Origin: Rhodococcoides fascians A25f
GTDB lineage: Bacteria > Actinomycetota > Actinomycetes > Mycobacteriales > Mycobacteriaceae
Length of the DNA stretch: 64,000 nt
Assembly: GCF_000760935.2 (NCBI RefSeq)
Contig: NZ_CP049745.1
Span: 62,001 to 126,000 of the forward strand
Reading direction: 5' to 3'
Shown: piece by piece, positions 44,070 through 53,127 of the stretch
How the letters are laid out: every line of letters starts with the position of its first letter
Numbering within the stretch: position 1 is the first letter of the stretch
Made by a program: the position numbers and the translations under genes
The notes under the pieces: model-generated
Databases searched by the model: none
The model's input: only the letters and a program-made list of their open reading frames with translations
Told to the model about the DNA's origin: nothing

Positions 44070-45374
44070 ATGTCTGTACGAAAATTTCACCTAGGCTGGT
44101 TCGTCGGTTTCTTTGCCAACGATTTCACCGGCGACTTCTCGCCGCCTGAAGAGCCATGGGATGGCCGATTCTATGTCGAGATGGCGAAGTCACTAGAGCG
44201 CGCGGGATTCGACTACATGATGTTCGAGGACACGGTATCGGTACCCGATGCATACGGGCGATCCTTCGATGCGTACCTGAAACACGCCCTGTGGGTGCCG
44301 AAACACGACCCAGTGCCGTTGGCGTCGGTGATCGCGGCCGCGACCGACCGCATAGGCGTAATCGCTACGATGTCTACGGCCTTCTATCCCCCATACATGC
44401 TGGCACGGACTGTCTCTACGGTCGACCACATCGCCGGTGGGCGCTTTGGATGGAACATTGTCACCACCGGTCAAGATCAGGCCGCGCGCAACTTCGGCAT
44501 GGATCGTCTGCTGCCGCACGACAAGCGCTACGAGGTAGCACATGAGTACGTCGACCTTGTCCGAGATCTGTGGAATTCCTGGGATCGAGACAACATCGTC
44601 CGTGACCGCGAGTCAGGGACTTATGTTGCGCCCGGCACTGTTCGGGCAGTGAACCACACCGGGGAGCATTTCCGTTCGGCGGGTCCGCTCAACACGGTGC
44701 ACCCACCCAATGGACAACCAGTCTTCGTCCAAGCTGGCGGATCCCCCAAGGGCCGCGACTTCGCCGCGAAGTACGCCGACTCGATTGTTGCCAACGTCAA
44801 CACCGTGGAGACGATGCGGGAGTTTCGTGACGATGTCCGTAACCGGGCGCAGTCACACGGTCGAGACCCTGACGACATCAAGGTTCTCTTCATCGCGATG
44901 CCAGTACTCGGTGCCACTATGGAGGAGGCTCAGGCCGCGAATGAACGGAGAATGACCAGCGACCGGGCCATCGAAAACATTCTTTTGCAACTGTCTTTCG
45001 TCACCGACATCGACTTCTCTCAGTTTCCGCTCGACGAAGTACCTCCGCAAGACTTGACAACCAATGGCGAGCAGTCATCACTGGAGAGCTTCCTGCAGCA
45101 CGGTAGCGGTAAAACTCTGCGCGAGCTGACCATTGATTACCTCGCTCCGTCGATCGAATTGGTGGGGACGCCCGATCACGTAGCGGAGCGCATGGGGGAG
45201 ATCGTCGACGAGGTAGGCGGTGACGGATTCTTGATTTATACCGGGTCGAACTCGCTCACCCGCCGATTCATCGCTGAGATTACCGACGGCCTCGTGCCAG
45301 CTTTACAAAGAATTGGTCGGACGCGTGTGGGATATTCGTCGGAGTATCTACGTGACAACCTTCGTGAGTTCTAG
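44070..45374 (+). CDS. LLM-class flavin-dependent monooxygenase (NtaA/SnaA/DszA-like), 434 aa
   Basis: FMN-dependent two-component oxygenase of the TIM-barrel luciferase-like superfamily. Visible are the start (FHLGWFVGFF), RAGFDYMMFEDTVSVPD, a variant of SxxDxxSxGR as STVDHIAGGRFGWNIVTTG, and QAGGSPKGRDFAAKYADSIVANV. Close relatives act on chelated or aromatic substrates and need a separate NADH:FMN reductase, none of which is nearby. GGAGGCACC precedes ATG 44070. It begins 105 bases after fasF on the same strand, so cotranscription is possible. It might act on a cytokinin or an unrelated compound. Confidence 0.9.
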   Translation: MSVRKFHLGWFVGFFANDFTGDFSPPEEPWDGRFYVEMAKSLERAGFDYMMFEDTVSVPDAYGRSFDAYLKHALWVPKHDPVPLASVIAAATDRIGVIATMSTAFYPPYMLARTVSTVDHIAGGRFGWNIVTTGQDQAARNFGMDRLLPHDKRYEVAHEYVDLVRDLWNSWDRDNIVRDRESGTYVAPGTVRAVNHTGEHFRSAGPLNTVHPPNGQPVFVQAGGSPKGRDFAAKYADSIVANVNTVETMREFRDDVRNRAQSHGRDPDDIKVLFIAMPVLGATMEEAQAANERRMTSDRAIENILLQLSFVTDIDFSQFPLDEVPPQDLTTNGEQSSLESFLQHGSGKTLRELTIDYLAPSIELVGTPDHVAERMGEIVDEVGGDGFLIYTGSNSLTRRFIAEITDGLVPALQRIGRTRVGYSSEYLRDNLREF

Positions 45375-45500
45375 ATTTGGTGCTCGTTCGCGCCATCTCC
45401 CGAGGCCATCCCATGATCAGAAACGCTCCTGGTGGTGCCGGACTCGTGATCATCGAGCTGCACTTTCCCTATCAAACAGCACTTTAAGTGGCAGGAATTT

Positions 45501-46706
45501 GTGGTGACCGTGGATTACTCTATTCGGGGGCTCACTCCCAGTGAGGCGCTCTACGTCGACTTGGGAGTTTTCATTGGGTATTCGGTGCGGGCTCGCGGCG
45601 AGTTGAACATACCGGGGCTCTCGGCGGCTTTTGAGACATTGCGACGCTCGTATCCTGTACTGGCTGCGCACGTGGAGACGATCGATGGAGACCATATGAT
45701 CGTCAAACCATCCGGTCCGCTGCCCGGCCTCAGCGTGCACGCAGGGGATCCCGGTCAGCCGCTGAGCGGGGTGAACCTCAGTGCGGGCCGCGCCCTTTCC
45801 GGGCTACACGTCGTCGGCGATTCCGCCTCCGCGAGTGTGACTTTACTAACCCACCATTGCATAGCCGACGGTCGCCATTCTGTAGATTTGCTCAGCGATC
45901 TGTGGTCTTTCTACACCGACATCGTGGAAGGAAGTACCCCTGACGCGGTTATTCATGGCTATCCCGAGTCGCTGGAAGAGCTGTTCTCCGAGCGAGGAAT
46001 CGACACGCCCGATGACGGCAATGCCGAACCACTAGAGTCGGCATTGAACAGGCCGCCGACGGCTGGCTATACCGAGCCGCATCGTGCGATGACCCAACTG
46101 CGATGTCGTTTAAGCAGGCGAGTCACGACCAGGCTAATCGAATTCGGACGTCACCATGGAGTAACGGTAAACGGCCTAGTATCTGCCGCTATCATGCGGA
46201 CCGAGTCAGATCTGAGAAGTGTTCGGCTCGCCGACATCGCCTACCATTTTATTGTGGACCTCAGGCCTCACGTCACTCCTATAGTGGATTCCACCGCGGG
46301 AACAAATATTGTCGGCTTCCCAATCTACCGGGCTACGACCGAGTCTATAGAACTCGTGGATCTGGCACGCAATATAAATGAAGAATTGCACGTCAACCTC
46401 GCCGACGGCCGCCTCCAACGAGAAGCCCTGACAGCCGCGAAGATGGCAGTGCTGCTGCCAGACCCCAACGAGGTTCGTTGCACCAATGGAGGCACGGTTC
46501 CACCATTGCGATCGCCCGCAGGACTCGAACTCGAGGACTGCCGGCCCGCGCCAGCCGGATTTTCTTTTCCTGTTTACATCGTCCATGGGTTTGACGGGCG
46601 ACTGAACATCGAATTTGCTTTGCCGAACGGAGCCTCCCGCCACGACATCGGCCGAGCCCGGGAACGGATCAGAACGCTCGAATCCCACCTTCGTTCCCTG
46701 GCGTGA
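45501..46706 (+). CDS. Condensation-type acyltransferase (PapA5-like), 401 aa
   Basis: Resembles polyketide-associated acyltransferases and phthiocerol/phthiodiolone dimycocerosyltransferases. The catalytic HHxxxDG motif is HHCIADGRH (about residues 115-122), and an N-terminal half with LTPSEALYVDLG matches PapA-type openings. The C-terminal domain has a DFGW-like position changed to GFSFPVY. Two adjacent GTG codons (45501, 45504) follow AGGAATTT. A/T-rich codon use stands out from the neighbours. It lies 126 bases after the flavin monooxygenase and might esterify or amidate a hydroxylated product. Substrate unknown. Confidence 0.75.
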   Translation: MVTVDYSIRGLTPSEALYVDLGVFIGYSVRARGELNIPGLSAAFETLRRSYPVLAAHVETIDGDHMIVKPSGPLPGLSVHAGDPGQPLSGVNLSAGRALSGLHVVGDSASASVTLLTHHCIADGRHSVDLLSDLWSFYTDIVEGSTPDAVIHGYPESLEELFSERGIDTPDDGNAEPLESALNRPPTAGYTEPHRAMTQLRCRLSRRVTTRLIEFGRHHGVTVNGLVSAAIMRTESDLRSVRLADIAYHFIVDLRPHVTPIVDSTAGTNIVGFPIYRATTESIELVDLARNINEELHVNLADGRLQREALTAAKMAVLLPDPNEVRCTNGGTVPPLRSPAGLELEDCRPAPAGFSFPVYIVHGFDGRLNIEFALPNGASRHDIGRARERIRTLESHLRSLA

Positions 46707-46787
46707 TTGACCCAAACGCCGGTTCCGTGAGTTCGCGCCACGCAAGGTAGCGACAAAGTCAGTTTGCTGGCGCTGGATGATTCATCG

Positions 46788-46850
46788 GATGCAACATGCA
46801 GTACTTGACCTGACATAATCTATATTATCGGCAATGAAGAATGACGAATT
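46788..46850 (+). repeat. Possible degenerate repeat or AT-rich promoter
   Basis: GCAACATGCAGTACTTGACC, then TATTATCGGCAATGAAGAATGACG described in two parts (TATTATCGGCAATGA and AGAATGACG). It resembles the AT-rich patch near 2995 and, less closely, the left repeat core. It lies between the acyltransferase and integrase genes and could be a promoter for the integrase. Confidence 0.3.
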
Positions 46851-46986
46851 TCATTTTGTGCAACAACTCGTCGCAGTCTGCGTATTTAGCCTCTGACATG
46901 CGGCCCAACGACGCAGCCGGTACCGACTCGAACTCACCGAAACGGTAGCAAAACCCTGAGCGGCGAAGCGGCCCTGACCTCGGACG

Positions 46987-48180
46987 TTGACACACATCGA
47001 TCATCTGATGCATGATTCGCGCATAATTTCCGAGGCAAGGGGCGATCGCGTGGACGAACGATGGAACGTCCCCGGCGGTGCACCCGAGTTGTTCCTGGCA
47101 GGAACCTCGCCGCTGCTGCGGCCCGACGAGCAGGTCTTCGCTGCCATGGTGGCCGGATGGCGCGACCAACAGCTCAGCCGCAATCTCGCGACGGAAACCA
47201 TCAAGATTCGACTCGAACTCGTGCACCGCTTTCAACGCTTCACCAACGAATACCCTTGGCATTGGCGGCCATTGGACGTCGATGAGTTCTTCGCAGACCT
47301 CCGCGGTGAGGGCCGCGCAAGGTCCACATTGCGCTCCTACCAGAACGCGCTCCGACTGTTCTGCGACTACGCCGCAGATCCGCGCTATCAATGGACTGCA
47401 GTGTGCGAGAACCTGTTCGATACCCATCCAGCGCAAGCCTGCTTCGAATGGAACACCGCCACCCACTCCGGCGACTACGAGGGCCGGCCAGCGCGGCGTG
47501 CACTGACCAAAACCGAGCTGCAGGACCTCTTCGACTACGCCGACGACCAGGTCCAGATCGCTCGTCACAGCGGTCACAAGGGCTGGCTATCCGCGATGCG
47601 TGATGCGACCGCGATGAAGACTGCCTACGCCTGGGGACTTCGACGACAAGAACTCGCAATGCTCGACACAACCGACTTCGGCACCAACCCACACGCGGCC
47701 GAATTCGGTGGCCACGGAGTCCTCTACGTGCGCTGGGGCAAAGCCAACAAGGGAGGCACACCGAAGCGCCGCAGCGTCCTCACTGTCTTCCCGTGGTCAG
47801 TGCGGGTGATGACGCAGTGGATCGAGCACTGCCACGACCTGAACACCCGCACACCTCGCAGCACCGCGCTGTGGCCCAGCGAACGATCCCCGCGGGTGTC
47901 GAAAGAGAAATTGGGCGCACGCTTCGCCGGATACCGCCGTGCTCTCGGTCTACCCGACGAGCTGACCCTGCACTGCCTGAGACATTCGTACGTCACCCAC
48001 CTGATCGAAGACGGGTACGACCCACTCTTCGTCCAACAGCAGGTCGGGCACTCCCACGCATCGACCACCGCCCTCTACACCTCGGTCTCCTCCGACTTCC
48101 GCACCCGCACACTGCGTACCGTCCTCGACAACAGCATCGAGCGAGCACTCGCACTGCCCGATCCCGGAGCCGCCACATGA
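46987..48180 (+). CDS. Tyrosine recombinase/integrase, 397 aa
   Basis: XerC/D-like phage-type integrase. The SAM-like core-binding domain lies in about residues 50-150 (FAAMVAGWRDQQLSRNLATETIKIRL). The catalytic domain has the first Arg in AYAWGLRRQELAML, then HCLRHSYVTHL (HxxR), GHSHASTTALYT with the second His and the Tyr nucleophile. The initial 20 residues are uncertain; internal ATG or GTG starts exist. It is followed by an overlapping XRE gene and a recombinase-like gene, a three-gene unit known from actinobacterial mobile regions. It is a candidate mover of this region. Confidence 0.9.
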   Translation: MTHIDHLMHDSRIISEARGDRVDERWNVPGGAPELFLAGTSPLLRPDEQVFAAMVAGWRDQQLSRNLATETIKIRLELVHRFQRFTNEYPWHWRPLDVDEFFADLRGEGRARSTLRSYQNALRLFCDYAADPRYQWTAVCENLFDTHPAQACFEWNTATHSGDYEGRPARRALTKTELQDLFDYADDQVQIARHSGHKGWLSAMRDATAMKTAYAWGLRRQELAMLDTTDFGTNPHAAEFGGHGVLYVRWGKANKGGTPKRRSVLTVFPWSVRVMTQWIEHCHDLNTRTPRSTALWPSERSPRVSKEKLGARFAGYRRALGLPDELTLHCLRHSYVTHLIEDGYDPLFVQQQVGHSHASTTALYTSVSSDFRTRTLRTVLDNSIERALALPDPGAAT

Positions 48181-48524
48181 CCCGCAGGCGCCGACTCGAC
48201 TTCCACTGGAAGCTCCGCCAACAGATGGCCGCCCACGACATGTGGAAGACCACCCAACTTGCACCGCTGCTGCGTGAGCGCGGAATCGACCTCTCCGCGG
48301 CACAGATCTACCGGCTCGTCACCGACAAACCGGAACGCCTGTCGATGAAAGTGCTTGTCGCGCTGTGCGATATCTTCGATTGCACACCCAACGACCTGAT
48401 CACACCCGAAGTCATCAGCACCCGCGGAGCCAAGGCAGCCGGCGACACGTCTACGCGGAACGTAACCAGCCTGAACCCCGATCTTCGACCCGAACGGGCC
48501 CGCATCACGGATCCCGATTCGTGA
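48177..48524 (+). CDS. XRE-family helix-turn-helix protein, 115 aa
   Basis: Compact Cro/CI-type DNA-binding domain: LRQQMAAHDMWKTTQLAPLLRERGIDLSAAQIYRLVTDKPERLSMKVLVALCDIFDCTPNDLI (about residues 13-78), with the family's closing CDIFDCTPNDL. A disordered Pro/Arg-rich tail follows. ATGA overlap with the integrase and GTGA overlap with the next gene bind it into one operon, probably as its regulator or a recombination directionality factor. Confidence 0.88.
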   Translation: MTRRRRLDFHWKLRQQMAAHDMWKTTQLAPLLRERGIDLSAAQIYRLVTDKPERLSMKVLVALCDIFDCTPNDLITPEVISTRGAKAAGDTSTRNVTSLNPDLRPERARITDPDS

Positions 48525-50035
48525 GCACCCGCAAACCCCGTCGGCGCAGCCAAACACCGGATCCCGACAAGCATCACGCCTGTGCACGGTGCAAGGATCA
48601 CTACCCCACTGCCGCGCACTGGCCCGACGGCCCGGTCTGCACCTACTGCTACCAGGCTGCCAAACGTTCCGAGGGCACATGCACGGCGTGCGGGAACATC
48701 GGAATGGTCCCCGGTCTGGACGGGGACCACATGCCCTTGTGTCTGCGCTGCAGCGGATTACCGCTGGATTTGACGTGCAACCGGTGCGGCACCGAGACGT
48801 GGCTCGCGAAAGCTAACACCTGCTGGCGATGCCTGCTCGACGACATTGTCCGCGGCCTCTTGTCTGGCCCGGATGGGGTTGTCCGCGAGTCGTTGGAACC
48901 GCTGGCAACCGCCATCGTCGCGATGCCCAGGGCGAACAGTGGCGTCACCTGGATTCGTGCGAACCCCAAGGTCCGGGAACTGCTGGGCGCACTGGGAGAC
49001 GGGTCAGTGGATCCGACACACGACGCCCTCGACGCGCTACCCCGCACACGCACCGTGGAGTATCTCCGAGCATTGATGGTCGAACACTCCGTCCTGCCCG
49101 CGCGGGACCGACTGCTCGCCACCTACGAACAATGGCTTCACGGCAAACTCACAACTACCGTCGACGACGACTCAAGGAAGATCATCGAACGGTTCGGCCG
49201 GTGGCACCATCTCCGGAAATTACGCGAACACGCTGCGACAGGTCCAGTGGATACCGGACCATTCCTGCGCGCGAAACAATCGACGACTGTGGCGATTTCG
49301 TTCCTCAACTGGCTGAACGAGCGTGGGACTACGCTGGCCGACTGCAGTCAGCATGACGTCGACGCCTGGTACGCATCCGGCCCCTCCACCCGCCAGCACG
49401 CGGAACGATTCCTCTACTGGGCACGCTCGAACAAGCTCACACCCCAGCTATCGATTCCCCGCCACACAACGGGCAAATACGAGCTGGTCGGTGAAGACGA
49501 GCGCCTGCACATCATCCGCGCCTTGTTGTTGCACGACGACCTCCCCGCCGTCCACCGCATCGCAGGATGCCTACTTACCCTCTACGGCCAATCGATCGCA
49601 CGCATCGTGGCCCTGACCATGGACGACGTCCGAGCCACAATCAGTGCTGTCAGCGTCAAGCTGGCCGATACCTGGGTCGACCTACCGGAACCCATCTCGC
49701 ACCTCCTACGCGATCATCTGACGAACAGACCCAACACCAGTACCGCCAGCAACGCGGCCTCGAGGTGGTTGTTCCCCGGCGCGATGCCCGGCGAGCATCT
49801 CAACAGGCAGACCGTCATCGAAGCACTCCGCCACGCCGGCATCCCCACCCGCGCCGTTCGCAACAGCACTTGGCAGCAACTCGTCCGCCAAGCACCACCA
49901 CGAGTGCTCGCCGATGCACTCGGAATCAGCGCCATAACCGCGATGCAGCACGCAGAGCGCTCCGGTGCCGACTGGACCCGGTACGCGCCGGTCAGACAAA
50001 GCTCTTGTCGAGGTCAGACGGCGTCTCGCCACTGA
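48521..50035 (+). CDS. Zinc-ribbon recombinase-like protein, 504 aa
   Basis: The N-terminal ~110 residues carry four CxxC pairs (CARCKDHYP, CTYCYQAA, CTACGNIG, CNRCGTE), suggesting two zinc ribbons. The C-terminal 300 residues have a tyrosine-recombinase-like layout (SAM-like domain then a catalytic-like domain with QSIARIVALTMDDV). The catalytic HxxR box is not recognisable; the corresponding stretch is RAVRNSTWQQLVRQAP and ends SGADWTRYAP. It is probably a DNA-binding partner of the first integrase, not an active enzyme. GTG start at 48521 overlaps the XRE stop. Confidence 0.75.
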   Translation: MSTRKPRRRSQTPDPDKHHACARCKDHYPTAAHWPDGPVCTYCYQAAKRSEGTCTACGNIGMVPGLDGDHMPLCLRCSGLPLDLTCNRCGTETWLAKANTCWRCLLDDIVRGLLSGPDGVVRESLEPLATAIVAMPRANSGVTWIRANPKVRELLGALGDGSVDPTHDALDALPRTRTVEYLRALMVEHSVLPARDRLLATYEQWLHGKLTTTVDDDSRKIIERFGRWHHLRKLREHAATGPVDTGPFLRAKQSTTVAISFLNWLNERGTTLADCSQHDVDAWYASGPSTRQHAERFLYWARSNKLTPQLSIPRHTTGKYELVGEDERLHIIRALLLHDDLPAVHRIAGCLLTLYGQSIARIVALTMDDVRATISAVSVKLADTWVDLPEPISHLLRDHLTNRPNTSTASNAASRWLFPGAMPGEHLNRQTVIEALRHAGIPTRAVRNSTWQQLVRQAPPRVLADALGISAITAMQHAERSGADWTRYAPVRQSSCRGQTASRH

Positions 50036-50085
50036 GGCCTGCTGGTGGTGGCCTTTCTCGAACTCGTACAGAGTGTCCTGGCGTG

Positions 50086-50400
50086 CTGCTCAGTCGAGTG
50101 GGGAAACTCAGACGAGGTTGCCTTCGGGGTCCGCCACCACGACTTGCAGCCGCACACAGCGTCGTGCGGCTCCTGCACGACGGGCACTCCCTTCGAGACC
50201 CAGCTGCTGAAAATCCCGTCGATCCGCTCCGAGGGTCCGGAGACCATCAGTCCGACCTCGCTCGTGCGAGGGGTACTCGGAACTGCATGCTCCCCATAAC
50301 CCGTCCACAACGCGAACAGATCGCCGAGGGCAACCTCGAAGGCAACGTAGCGGCGGCTGGTGCGACACCTACCAATGCTCGTGCCAACGAGCCCGATACG
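50086..50400 (-). pseudogene. Decayed VOC/glyoxalase-fold gene
   Basis: The minus strand contains RRYVAFEVALGDLFALW, GIFSSWVSKGVPVVQEPHDAV and, in another frame, VVVADPEGNLV. In a normal VOC protein these would be consecutive, ending in GNLVEF. At least two indels are needed: one before VVVADP, and one where CTCGTCTGAGTTT should read CTCGTCGAGTTT. The N-terminal strand is also missing. It lies right after the ArsR gene and was probably its target. Confidence 0.75.
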
Positions 50401-50407
50401 CACGGCT

Positions 50408-50731
50408 CTACCGTGCATAAGCATTGGTCACAGCCGTCATAACGTGAGGAAACCGGGAGTCGAGGTCAGCGAGTCGCAGGGTGGTCCATTTCCTGCGACC
50501 CTCTTCGCGCTGATGAATGACACCAGACTCCCGCAAAACCCGGAAATGGTGAGTCAGTGTCGAGGGCGCGACATCGACATCGAATGTCCCACACGGCCTC
50601 TCCACATCGGCGAGCAAAGTCAACACGATCTCCATCCGCGTGGGATCAGCCAACGCGTGCAGCACCTCGAGCAGGTCGAGCTCGTCGACCGCAGGGTGAT
50701 GCAGGGGTGCCCGTTGACTACTTCGCACCAT
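50408..50731 (-). CDS. ArsR-family regulator, 107 aa
   Basis: Winged-helix repressor with LLEVLHALADPTRMEIVLTLLADVERPCGTFDVDVAPSTLTHHFRVLRESGVIHQREEGRRKWTTLRLADLD. The metal-binding CxC motif is absent from the recognition helix, so a non-metal ligand is likely. ATG 50731 has AAGGGGTTTC upstream. It is divergent from an MFS exporter, which it probably represses, and is followed by the decayed VOC gene. Confidence 0.88.
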   Translation of the reverse strand: MVRSSQRAPLHHPAVDELDLLEVLHALADPTRMEIVLTLLADVERPCGTFDVDVAPSTLTHHFRVLRESGVIHQREEGRRKWTTLRLADLDSRFPHVMTAVTNAYAR

Positions 50732-50826
50732 GAAACCCCTTTCCAGAATCCCCGACCGTTCGACATTCATCGTACGTCGTTGTACCGTCTTCGATAGTTC
50801 GATATACGACGAACATAGGAGTGTTC
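50732..50826. promoter_or_regulatory. ArsR/MFS divergent promoter
   Basis: The 95-base gap contains two related dyads: TTCGACATTCATCGTACGTCG and TTCGATAGTTCGATATACGAC, each given without further flanks in this entry. They share TTCGA, then CGTA or ATA, and CGAC elements. They are candidate ArsR operators. Confidence 0.4.
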
Positions 50827-52290
50827 ATGGCTACGCCCACCCCCCGTGCATTCGACTCCCGCGTCACCGCGCCACGTTCAAACGAACAAATGCTGCGGTG
50901 GTCCATGCTGCCCGTCGTCCTGGTCGCGATGTTCATGGCGCAGTTCGACCTGTATGTCGTCAATGTTGCACTGCCAGTGCTGCAACGAGACCTCGACGCC
51001 TCCGAAGCGGCCCTGGAATTGTTCGTCGGCGGATACGCCTTCACCTACGCCGCCGGGTTGATCACCGGCGGCCGCCTCGGCGACCACTTCGGGCACCGCC
51101 GGGTCTTCCTCACCGGAATGGTGCTGTTCGGCCTCGCCTCTCTGTTGTGCGGTATCGCGCAAACATCGACCCAACTCGTCGCATACCGCCTGATCCAGGG
51201 TGCCACCGCAGCGGTCCTCGTGCCGCAGGTCCTTGCCCTGATCACCCGCAGCTTTCCACCGGCGCAACGACCGAAGGCATTGTCCTGGTTCGGGGTCACC
51301 ATGGGCGTCGGCGCTGTGGCCGGCCAGGTACTAGGCGGTGTGCTGTTGAACTCCGACGTCCTGGGACTGGGGTGGCGGGTCATCTTCCTGATCAACGTCC
51401 CCATCGCACTGGTCACCGTCGCCGTCGGGCTGCGCACCCTGCCCCGGCACGAACGCACCGCCCCAGCATCATTCGACCTCCCCGGCGCCCTCGGCATCAC
51501 CACAGCCCTCGCACTGATCCTCATCCCGCTTGTCCTAGGCCGCAGCCAACACTGGGTGCCATGGATCTGGGTGTGCATCGCGCTATCCGTACCGGCTCTC
51601 GTCACCACCCTGATGCGGGAACGCCGCCTCGAGCAGCGCGACGGACGCCCCATCATTCCCCTCGAGCTGTTCACCGAGAAAGCGTTCAACGTCGGCCTCG
51701 GTGCATCCATTGCACTGTTCGCCGCGTTCTTCAGTGTGGTCTTCACCCTCACCCTGGTGCTGCAGAACGGGCTGGGACTCACGCCATTGCTCGCCGGGTT
51801 GACCTTTGCCCCACTCGGTGTCACATTCGCAGCCGCCTCCATCCTGGCCCGAAAATCGATCACTACATACGGGCCCATCGTGATCTGTGTTGGCGCAGGA
51901 GTCGTCGTCGCCGGACTCCTCGCCCTCATCGCCGTCCTCTACGGAGCCGGCAGCGACCTGTCCGCGCCGATGTTGATCGGCCCCATGATCCTGATCGGTC
52001 TCGGCAACGGCATCTCCGTACCCGCACTCATCGGCACCGTGCTCGCCAAAATCACCCCACAACACGCCGGTGCCGCCGCCGGAGTGCTCACCACCGCACA
52101 ACAGTTCTCCAGCGCTATCGGCATAGCCGGCATCGGTACCGTGTTCTTCTCCGTCCTTGGCAAGAGCGCCGACATCGACCACTACGCCGCTGCCCTCGCC
52201 GCCGCCGCGATCTGCAGCACCACACTCGCCGCGCTCGCCGCGCTACTGACTGCCGAGCTGGTCCGAATCCACCGCAACCCCGCACCCTGA
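50827..52290 (+). CDS. MFS exporter, DHA2 family, 487 aa
   Basis: 14-helix proton-driven drug exporter. TM1 signature is AQFDLYVVNVALPVLQRDLDAS, motif A is GGRLGDHFGHRRVF and motif C is GVGAVAGQVLGGVLL. ATG 50827 has AGGAG eight bases upstream. It shares its general type, but not close sequence, with the exporter in the AfsA operon. Substrate unknown; control by the divergent ArsR protein is likely. Confidence 0.92.
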   Translation: MATPTPRAFDSRVTAPRSNEQMLRWSMLPVVLVAMFMAQFDLYVVNVALPVLQRDLDASEAALELFVGGYAFTYAAGLITGGRLGDHFGHRRVFLTGMVLFGLASLLCGIAQTSTQLVAYRLIQGATAAVLVPQVLALITRSFPPAQRPKALSWFGVTMGVGAVAGQVLGGVLLNSDVLGLGWRVIFLINVPIALVTVAVGLRTLPRHERTAPASFDLPGALGITTALALILIPLVLGRSQHWVPWIWVCIALSVPALVTTLMRERRLEQRDGRPIIPLELFTEKAFNVGLGASIALFAAFFSVVFTLTLVLQNGLGLTPLLAGLTFAPLGVTFAAASILARKSITTYGPIVICVGAGVVVAGLLALIAVLYGAGSDLSAPMLIGPMILIGLGNGISVPALIGTVLAKITPQHAGAAAGVLTTAQQFSSAIGIAGIGTVFFSVLGKSADIDHYAAALAAAAICSTTLAALAALLTAELVRIHRNPAP

Positions 52291-52409
52291 CCGTTAGGCC
52301 CGTCGAACCGCTCGCCTACCGAACACCACAACGACAGGAGATGACGCGGACACCTCCGACGTCAGGGGCGGCGATACAGTCGCACGTGCCCCCACCCTCT
52401 AATTAATCC

Positions 52410-52460
52410 GCAACGCCACAACCTGTAGCACTTACCGGGAACGACTATTCGGACGCACTC
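52410..52460 (+). repeat. Possible degenerate left-family repeat
   Basis: CTGTAGCACTTACCGGGAAC resembles ATGCAGCACTTTACTGGCAAC of the 17.7-kb repeat copy. The following core is much less alike. It lies between the MFS and LysE genes, again a module border. Confidence 0.35.
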
Positions 52461-52479
52461 TGAAACGGGGGACAGATCG

Positions 52480-53127
52480 TTGATCACACTGGCTGCCGCC
52501 ACCGGCATCGCCCTGGTCGAGCTGGGATTGGCACTCACGCCCGGGCCCAACATGTTCTATCTCGTCTCCCGCAGCATCAGCCAAGGATGGCGCGCCGGGA
52601 TGATGTCCCTGGCCGGCACCGCAGCCGGCTTCGTCGTGTACCTCGTGATGGCAAACGTGGGCCTGGCTGCAGTCTTCTTCGTGGTCCCGTGGCTGTTCAT
52701 CGCCCTCAAGGTCGTCGGTGCCGCCTACCTGCTGTGGCTCGCCTACACGACGCTGCGCCCAGGGGGCAGGTCACTCTTCGAGACAACCACGTTGCCTCGC
52801 GACTCCTTCGGTAAACTCTTCCGGATGGGGCTCGTCACCAACCTCCTCAACCCGAAGGTCGCGATCCTCTATCTCGCACTCATCCCCCAGTTCATCAACC
52901 CTGGAGCCGGTCACGTTGTGTCCCAAGGATTTCAACTCGGCGCAATCCAGATCGCAGTGGGCGTGACCGTCAACGGTGCGATCATCCTCGCCGCAGGCTC
53001 AGTCGCAGCGTTCCTGAGCCGCAAGCCGACATGGATACGCTGGCAGAAATGGATCACCGGCACCGCACTGGGTGCGATCGGCGTGAAACTCGCCTTTGAC
53101 GCCCCAGCTCCCGCCATTACGAATTAG
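52480..53127 (+). CDS. LysE/RhtB-type exporter, 215 aa
   Basis: Amino-acid or metabolite exporter with six helices. It opens VELGLALTPGPNMFYLVSRSISQGWRAG (TPGPN is the family signature), and the central motif is LVTNLLNPKVAILYLALIPQFINPGAG. The start is TTG at 52480 with CGGGGGA ten bases upstream; no better codon lies in frame. The middle segment matches the remnant at 6282-6371. It is distinct from attX. Confidence 0.9.
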   Translation: MITLAAATGIALVELGLALTPGPNMFYLVSRSISQGWRAGMMSLAGTAAGFVVYLVMANVGLAAVFFVVPWLFIALKVVGAAYLLWLAYTTLRPGGRSLFETTTLPRDSFGKLFRMGLVTNLLNPKVAILYLALIPQFINPGAGHVVSQGFQLGAIQIAVGVTVNGAIILAAGSVAAFLSRKPTWIRWQKWITGTALGAIGVKLAFDAPAPAITN

